A stretch of 20,138 nucleotides of DNA from JADLEX01 sp964586775 (lineage in GTDB: Bacteria > Lernaellota > Lernaellaia > JACKCT01): the NCBI GenBank assembly GCA_964586775.1, contig CAZPJD010000196.1, positions 1 to 20,138 of the forward strand, read 5' to 3'. Made by a program: the position numbers and the translations under genes. The notes under the pieces are model-generated. The model was not told the DNA's origin. It worked only from the letters and a program-made list of their open reading frames with translations, and made no database searches. Positions 1 through 5,447 of the stretch are shown piece by piece (within the stretch, counting starts at the first letter, position 1; each line of letters opens with the position of its first letter).

Positions 1-1004
1 CCGAGTCCGCCGTCGGACATGTTGGGGAAGATGTAAACGCCACGCACCGCGTCGAGTTCGTGAATGCGTTGATTGAGCTTGACGTTTTCAAAGATGCCGC
101 CCGCGAGCACAACGTCGGGCACGCCCGTCTTGCGGACCCAATGGTCCACAAACGCGCCCATCTGAACCTCGAGGTTCTTCTGGCAACCGGCCGCGATCAA
201 TTCCCGGGAATAATGCCCGATTTTCCCGAAGAATCCGTATCGTTTCAAACCGGGATGCCAAAAACGAAAGGAATTGAAGCCCGGCCCACGAAAGTGCGCG
301 GCGCGCTCGAAGTCGGGCCGGAGCACCTCGGCATCACCGTACGCGGCGAGGCCGGTCACCTTCCCCTCGTGCCGATTGGGAATGAAACCGAGCAGTTCGG
401 TGACGCGCGAGTAATACGGGTTGAACGCGCTGCGCCCATCCTGCGCCCAGATCCTCTCGATGCGCCCTTCGCTCCCCACCCCCACCGTGACCGACACGCC
501 GTCACCCATCGCGTCCGCGGTGATGACGGTCGCGCGCTCGAACGGCGACGTGAGATACGCCGAATACGCGTGCGCGGTGTGGTGATCGAGCAGGTGGATC
601 TCGCACGCGAATCCGCGCTTCGCGAACTGCCTTCCGAAGAGCGCGCGCGTGAGCAGCGTTTCGATCCGCGTGGCGAGGCGAGAGTTGCGCACGAGGATCT
701 GATAGTAGATGTACAGGTCGAAGAGCAGGCCGAACTGACTGGCGCGGCGTTTGATGAACTGGTGAAACGGGCGCAGCGCGCGTAGCAGAAAAATCGGCGT
801 GAACACGCTGCCGACCACGACGAGGTCGATTTCGCGGGGCGCGAGCCCCTCCATGCGTAAGACCTCGTCGATCGCGCCCCACGGAAACGCCAGCGAGTTT
901 TTCTCGCGGTCGATGCGTTCCTCGTTGACCGCCGCGACGAGCCGCCCGTTTCGGACCAAGGCCGCGCCCGATCCGTGGTTGTCGGAGATGCCGAGGATAT
1001 TCAT
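1..1004 (-). CDS. NodU/CmcH-family carbamoyltransferase, N-terminal part (cut by window edge)
   Basis: Translation from the ATG at 1004 is open to the window edge (334 codons), so the C-terminus is outside. The visible part is the Kae1-like half: MNILGISDNHGSGAALV start, NEER (27-30), HHTAH metal-site histidines (141-145), RHEGKVTGLAAYG (211-223), LAGGIFENVKLN (300-311) and PNMSDGGL (327-334). Unlike the gene at 2088-4808 it has a longer insert before the histidine motif (about residues 70-135, several hydrophobic and basic residues), so it is not a recent duplicate. It should transfer carbamoyl to a hydroxyl of a sugar or similar acceptor. Whether the C-terminal YrdC-like half follows in the same frame cannot be seen; the half encoded at 4805-5440 could in principle serve both. 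Confidence 0.92.
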   Translation of the reverse strand, partial: MNILGISDNHGSGAALVRNGRLVAAVNEERIDREKNSLAFPWGAIDEVLRMEGLAPREIDLVVVGSVFTPIFLLRALRPFHQFIKRRASQFGLLFDLYIYYQILVRNSRLATRIETLLTRALFGRQFAKRGFACEIHLLDHHTAHAYSAYLTSPFERATVITADAMGDGVSVTVGVGSEGRIERIWAQDGRSAFNPYYSRVTELLGFIPNRHEGKVTGLAAYGDAEVLRPDFERAAHFRGPGFNSFRFWHPGLKRYGFFGKIGHYSRELIAAGCQKNLEVQMGAFVDHWVRKTGVPDVVLAGGIFENVKLNQRIHELDAVRGVYIFPNMSDGGL

Positions 1005-1082
1005 GCCGAACGATCCGCGCCGATCCGGCCGATTCGCGCCGGTTGCGCGCGGTTCGCAACTCCCGCCGGGGTGGAACAGGAT

Positions 1083-1111
1083 TTTATATCAGCGCGCTTC
1101 ACGGTTGGCCA
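1083..1111 (-). promoter_or_regulatory. Candidate sigma70-type promoter for the second carbamoyltransferase gene
   Basis: On the minus strand TGGCCA (1111-1106, 4 of 6 to TTGACA) and TATAAA (1088-1083, 5 of 6 to TATAAT) are separated by exactly 17 nt. The AT-rich -10 stands out in a GC-rich gap. It lies in the 121-bp space after the epimerase, about 80 nt before the ATG at 1004. Read-through from upstream remains possible. Confidence 0.35.
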
Positions 1112-1125
1112 GAATCGCGCGTCGC

Positions 1126-2091
1126 TCAGGCGACGGGCTCCCCGACGCCGCGCGCCCACTCGATCGTGCGCCGCAGTCCTTCCTCGAAGCCGATGCGCGG
1201 CTTCCAACCGAGGATTTCGGCCGCCTTGCGGATGTCGGCCCGCGTGTGGTCCTGATCGCCCGGTCGTCTGGGCTCGAAGACGCGCGGGTACGCATCGGCG
1301 TCGAGCCCGAGCGCGCGGCACACGTGCGTGACGAGGTCGCGCACGGCGATGCCCTGTCCCGATCCCAGGTTGAGGACTTCGCCCGAGGCCGCCCCCGGCA
1401 GCGCGGCCGACGCCCACGCGCGCGTCACGTCGTCGATGTAGACGAAGTCGCGCGATTGCGCGCCGTCGGCATGAATGACGCACGGTTCGCCGCGCAGCAC
1501 GTGACCGATGAAGATCGCGAGAACGCCCTGATAAGGGTTCGTCAGGCTCTGGCCGGGGCCGTACACGTTGAACATGCGAAAGACGGTGGCGTCGAAGGGC
1601 GTGGCCAGATCGCGGCGCATGGCGGTCGCGAGCACGAACCGCTCGGCCGCCATCTTGCCGATGCCGTAGTACGAGATCGGCGCGAGCGGCGCGTCCTCGG
1701 CCACCGGCAGCGTCGCCATGGGACCGTAGGCCGTCATCGATCCCGCGTACACGAGCTTGGGCACGCGGCGCAGCAGGCACATCTCGACGACGTTGATCGT
1801 GCCGACGACGTTCACTTCGAGGTCGAGCTGCGGACGGTCAAAGCTCTTGATGTTGCTCGCCTGCCCCGCGATGTGAAAAACGGCGTCGGGCCCATCGGCG
1901 AACGCCTCGCGCAGGTCGTCCTGAGCGCGCACGTCGCCCTTCACGTAGCGGCATTCGGTGGGTACGTCCTCGCGCCGCCCGGTGCTCTCGTTGTCGATGA
2001 CCGTCACGGCCCAGCCCTCGCTGAGCATGCGCCGCGCGAGATGGTGGCCGATGAAACCCGCGCCGCCGGTGATGAGCACGCGCCGTGTCAT
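1126..2091 (-). CDS. NAD-dependent sugar epimerase/dehydratase (extended SDR)
   Basis: A 321-residue extended short-chain dehydrogenase, the usual length for UDP- or GDP-sugar epimerases and dehydratases. It shows the NAD motif TGGAGFIG (8-15), catalytic YxxxK (Y142, K146) with the serine region AGSMTAYG (116-123), NVYGPGQ (175-181), and QSRDFVYIDDV (212-222). These are typical of the UDP-glucose 4-epimerase-like subgroup. It acts on a nucleotide sugar in the cytoplasm; epimerase, dehydratase and decarboxylase cannot be told apart from these motifs. The start overlaps the previous stop by ATGA, so it belongs to the carbamoyltransferase/radical SAM unit and probably supplies or remodels the sugar those enzymes use. 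Confidence 0.92.
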   Translation of the reverse strand: MTRRVLITGGAGFIGHHLARRMLSEGWAVTVIDNESTGRREDVPTECRYVKGDVRAQDDLREAFADGPDAVFHIAGQASNIKSFDRPQLDLEVNVVGTINVVEMCLLRRVPKLVYAGSMTAYGPMATLPVAEDAPLAPISYYGIGKMAAERFVLATAMRRDLATPFDATVFRMFNVYGPGQSLTNPYQGVLAIFIGHVLRGEPCVIHADGAQSRDFVYIDDVTRAWASAALPGAASGEVLNLGSGQGIAVRDLVTHVCRALGLDADAYPRVFEPRRPGDQDHTRADIRKAAEILGWKPRIGFEEGLRRTIEWARGVGEPVA

Positions 2092-4808
2092 CGCGCCTCG
2101 CCCCGCACCACGAAGCGGACGAGGTGTTCGCGCTCCTCGGCGCCAAGCGCCGTGAAGCGCGCGTGTTCGTTCTCGTTGTGCATCAGGTTGTCGCAGGTGC
2201 GGTGGCAACCGATCTCGGCGAAATACGGATGCGACTTTTTCTCGCGAAGCGCCATGCGTCGAAATTCCCGGTAGCGATGATCGGCCCAGATCTCGGTGAA
2301 GGTCTGTTTATGCAGGTTCCCCATCGGCTTGTCCACGCCGCGGCAGCACGGAACGACTTGGCCGTCGGGCGTGATGCGGCAGAACGTCCAGCCGACGTAA
2401 CAGGGAATCGCGTCCACCGCGTGTGCGTCGTAGTCGCCGCGCGTCGCGCCGATGCTCTCCAGCCGGCGCATCAGGCCGTGGTAGTTGTCGAGCACGAAGG
2501 GCACGGCCCGAGTGCGGTTGAGTTCGTCCACGCGCGTCTTCACCTCGGCCAGGTGCTCGCGCAGCACGCGAATGTGCGGCGGCGTCAGCAATAGGCCGTC
2601 GGTGCGCGGCGCGACGGAATCCACGAGCGCGAAGTAGATGCCGTCCGCGCCGCACCGCACCGCGAAGTGGTACATCTCGCGCGTCTCGACGTAGTTCATC
2701 GAGAACAGCACGTTGGCGATGTACAGCCGCGCGTGCGCCGGTTTCGACGCCGTGAACTCCTTGAGCAGCGCCTCGATCTTCTCGAACGTGCGCGCGGTTT
2801 TTTTCGGATGGCTGCGCGCGTACATGTCCGGCGTTCCCGCCCAGATGCTCGCCGTAACTTCATCCACGCCGATCTCCGACATGCGGCGAACCTTCTCCGA
2901 CGTCAGCGCGGTGAAGTTCGTCGTCACGCACGCGATCATGCCCCGCGATTTGACGTGCTCGAGAAACTCGATCATCTGCGGATGCACGAAGGGTTCGCCT
3001 CCGCCCGTGAATCGCACGCGCCGCGTGCCGAGATCCGCGAGTTCGTCGATCGTCCGGTGCATCAACTCGGGCGGCATCTGCTGCCGGAACCAATCCTCGG
3101 GCGGCGCGGCGTCGCCGAGAAGCGGCGAATAGGTCCAGCACGCAAGGCAGTTGTTGTCGCAGCGATTGGTCGGGTCGATGACGACCTGCTCGGGTCCGAC
3201 AAACGCGCGCTCGCCGTCGAGAATGCCCGCGATGTCGCGGTGATCGTACAGAAACATCTCGAAGGGATCGGTCGGCCGCCGCGGATCGTGCGCCCGCCCG
3301 TTTCCGTTGCCCGCGTACGCCCCCGGCAATTCGTCGGGGCGCGACGACGATTCCGCGGCCGCGCGTTCGTAGTCGTCCGGCGACGCGGCGTGGACATCGA
3401 AGTGATACTCTAGTCCGCCCCTCGCCGCGATCGGCAGATGCGCGACATGCCGGCCGCCGCCGACGTGACGCATCCGCGTTCTCTCGAAATCGCGATCGCC
3501 CGGCCCCTTCCACAAGATGTCCACGAATCGCGTGAAGGGCAGCGGGTCGAGATACTCGATTTCGACGAGTCCCTGTTCGAGCTGCTCGACGAACGCGGCG
3601 CACTCGGCATCGCGATCGGGTCCCAGAAACGCGCTGCCCATGCGAAACACCGCGCCGTCGCGGCAATCGCCGAGCACGTGATCGCCGAAGAGCGCGAACC
3701 CAAGGGCGAGGCCGTCGTCCGACGCGGCGGGCTGGATGAAGATGCGCTCGAACCCCGCCTCGCGCAGCACGACGCCGTTGCCGACCGAGTTGAGCGCCAC
3801 GCCCCCCGCGAGCACGAGGTTTTTCATCCCGCTGACGGCGCGCAGATGCTTCGCGACGTGCACCATCGCCTCTTCGAGTCGCGCCTGCGCGGCGTGCGCG
3901 AAGTCCATGTGCCGCTGCGTGATCGGGTCGAAGAACTTTCGTCCGGGCCCGAAGGTTTTCAGGAACCGCGTCGAAAGCCTGCGCATCGACACCGGATCGT
4001 CGAGCACGTAACGGTCCTGCCAGAAGTGCATCATCTCGGAATCGATGCGGATGTGACCCTCGTCTTCGAGCCGGATCACCTCGCGCATCGCATCCAGCAT
4101 CGGGCCGGGCTTACCGTAACTGGCGAGGCCCATGAAGTGCCCCTCTTCCATGTCGAGGAAGTGGCTGCAAAGCGCATAGAAATACCCGAGCGACGACTGC
4201 GCGAAGTCGTCCCACAGCTCCATCATCGGTTCGCCGCGCCTGGCTGTTCCCGCGGTCAGGCTCTCGGCCGGATAGTTGCGCGCCTCGCCGCCCGGCAGCG
4301 CGGCGAGCAAATCCGCGAGATACGGGTGCGCGTGCGCGGCGCGAAATCCGCGCGCCATGAAATCGGTTTCGCGCGCCGTCATGCTCCAGTACGCCTTGCC
4401 GGTTTCCGAATCCGCGATCGGCGCGATGCCGCCGGACGCGTCGATCGTCAGAAACGCCGCCTCGTCGAACGGGCTCGGCAAAAACGCGCTCGCCGTGTGG
4501 CCGACGTGGTGCGTGATCTGATAGATGCGCGACGGATCGGGAAAGTCGGGAAAGACCGGCACGGGCGCGTGGTCGGGCGCAAAATAATGATCGGTGTCGC
4601 AAAAGATCGCCGCCACGTCGGCGAGTCGAATCCCCGCCTCGGCCAGCACTGCCGTGAGCGCGCGGCGGATGGAATTGCGGCGGTCGCCCTTGCGCACGCG
4701 GCACAGGCGCTCCTCGTTGACGCACGCCACGAGCGCGCCGTCGCGCAGCAGACACACGGAGCTGTCGTGGTCGGAGACGACCGCGCCGATGACGTAGCGC
4801 GGCGTCAT
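2088..4808 (-). CDS. Carbamoyltransferase N-terminal (Kae1-like) domain fused to a radical SAM/SPASM-like domain
   Basis: A 906-residue protein. Residues 1-399 match the N-terminal half of NodU/CmcH carbamoyltransferases: NEER (31-34), HHVGH metal-site histidines (100-104), EEGHFMGLASYG (221-232), LAGGVALN (333-340) and GSAFLGP (391-397). Where the C-terminal half should follow, the protein instead has an unassigned segment (~400-500), a short Gly-Asn linker (500-504) and a radical SAM domain (~515-906). That domain has CX3CX2C (C550, C554, C557), GGGEP (602-606) and C-terminal cysteines C803, C810, C821, C822, C868 and C872. The missing half is the gene just upstream, coupled by ATGA. The ATG at 4808 is chosen for that overlap and for homology from residue 4. 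The next gene is also ATGA-coupled. Transfer of a carbamoyl group to a sugar hydroxyl is likely; the radical reaction is unknown. Confidence 0.9.
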   Translation of the reverse strand: MTPRYVIGAVVSDHDSSVCLLRDGALVACVNEERLCRVRKGDRRNSIRRALTAVLAEAGIRLADVAAIFCDTDHYFAPDHAPVPVFPDFPDPSRIYQITHHVGHTASAFLPSPFDEAAFLTIDASGGIAPIADSETGKAYWSMTARETDFMARGFRAAHAHPYLADLLAALPGGEARNYPAESLTAGTARRGEPMMELWDDFAQSSLGYFYALCSHFLDMEEGHFMGLASYGKPGPMLDAMREVIRLEDEGHIRIDSEMMHFWQDRYVLDDPVSMRRLSTRFLKTFGPGRKFFDPITQRHMDFAHAAQARLEEAMVHVAKHLRAVSGMKNLVLAGGVALNSVGNGVVLREAGFERIFIQPAASDDGLALGFALFGDHVLGDCRDGAVFRMGSAFLGPDRDAECAAFVEQLEQGLVEIEYLDPLPFTRFVDILWKGPGDRDFERTRMRHVGGGRHVAHLPIAARGGLEYHFDVHAASPDDYERAAAESSSRPDELPGAYAGNGNGRAHDPRRPTDPFEMFLYDHRDIAGILDGERAFVGPEQVVIDPTNRCDNNCLACWTYSPLLGDAAPPEDWFRQQMPPELMHRTIDELADLGTRRVRFTGGGEPFVHPQMIEFLEHVKSRGMIACVTTNFTALTSEKVRRMSEIGVDEVTASIWAGTPDMYARSHPKKTARTFEKIEALLKEFTASKPAHARLYIANVLFSMNYVETREMYHFAVRCGADGIYFALVDSVAPRTDGLLLTPPHIRVLREHLAEVKTRVDELNRTRAVPFVLDNYHGLMRRLESIGATRGDYDAHAVDAIPCYVGWTFCRITPDGQVVPCCRGVDKPMGNLHKQTFTEIWADHRYREFRRMALREKKSHPYFAEIGCHRTCDNLMHNENEHARFTALGAEEREHLVRFVVRGEAR

Positions 4809-5440
4809 CGCGCGTCCTCGGGGCGGATCTTGTGCAGCACGCACGACCCGATCACCACCGCGTCGAGCTCCGTCTGCGCGAAGCACGCGAAGGCGTCGAT
4901 CGGCTTTTCGACGATCGGCTCGCCGTGGTCGTTGAAGCTCGTGTTCAGGATCATCGGCACGCCGGTGAGGCGGTCGAACGCTTCGACCACGCGATAGACG
5001 CGCGGCGAATCCTCGACGCGGATCGTCTGCACGCGGGCGGTGCCGTCGACATGCGTGATCGAGGGGACGAGTGCGCGCTTGTCCGCGTGCACGCCACCGA
5101 CGAGCAGCATGTGCGGGCTTTCGATGCCGAGGTCGAACCACTCCGGCGCGCGGTCGGCGAGCACGATCGGCGCGAAGGGGCGAAACCACTGGCGGTGTTT
5201 GACGCGATCATTCAGGTGATCGCGCATGCCTTCCCAGCGCGGATCGGCGAAGATCGAGCGATGGCCCAGCGCGCGCGGGCCGAACTCGCCGCGTCCCCAA
5301 AACACGCCGACGATGCGCCGATCGGCGATCAGGCGCGCAATCTCGTCCTCGAGACGCTCGGGGCGCTCGACGCGAAACGCCGGCCAGCCGACCTTCCATC
5401 GCCGGCCCTCGCGATCGTCGTGGTAAACGAAGTCGTTCAT
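4805..5440 (-). CDS. Stand-alone C-terminal (YrdC-like) domain of a NodU/CmcH/TobZ-type carbamoyltransferase
   Basis: Only 211 residues, against roughly 550-600 for a complete enzyme. It carries the C-terminal hallmarks: GEFGPRALGHRSI (51-63), HVDGTARVQTI (130-140) and LNTSFNDHGEPIV (165-177). In the TobZ structure this YrdC-like half makes carbamoyl-adenylate from carbamoyl phosphate and ATP, and the Kae1-like half transfers it. Here the Kae1-like half is encoded by the next gene, which starts through an ATGA overlap. The two products therefore probably reassemble as one enzyme, with gene order reversed relative to domain order. The ATG at 5440 lies 7 bp after the previous stop. The conserved motifs look intact, so this is a functional split rather than a decayed fragment. 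Confidence 0.9.
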   Translation of the reverse strand: MNDFVYHDDREGRRWKVGWPAFRVERPERLEDEIARLIADRRIVGVFWGRGEFGPRALGHRSIFADPRWEGMRDHLNDRVKHRQWFRPFAPIVLADRAPEWFDLGIESPHMLLVGGVHADKRALVPSITHVDGTARVQTIRVEDSPRVYRVVEAFDRLTGVPMILNTSFNDHGEPIVEKPIDAFACFAQTELDAVVIGSCVLHKIRPEDAR

Positions 5441-5447
5441 GCGCGCG

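Noticed and set aside
60..2274. Plus-strand open frames at 60-785 and 799-2274
   Set aside because: The minus strand here encodes a motif-rich carbamoyltransferase and epimerase; the plus-strand translations match no family.
3438..4997. Long plus-strand open frame of about 520 codons
   Set aside because: It lies opposite the carbamoyltransferase N-domain; composition is that of an antisense shadow and no motif is seen.
4809..5189. Upstream extension of the carbamoyltransferase-radical SAM frame beyond the ATG at 4808
   Set aside because: The extension is Arg/Pro-rich, overlaps the C-domain gene out of frame and lacks homology; the ATGA junction gives a natural start.
4805..5440. Pseudogene interpretation of the short carbamoyltransferase C-domain
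   Set aside because: All C-domain signature motifs are intact, start and stop are tightly coupled to neighbours, and the missing half is present in the next gene.
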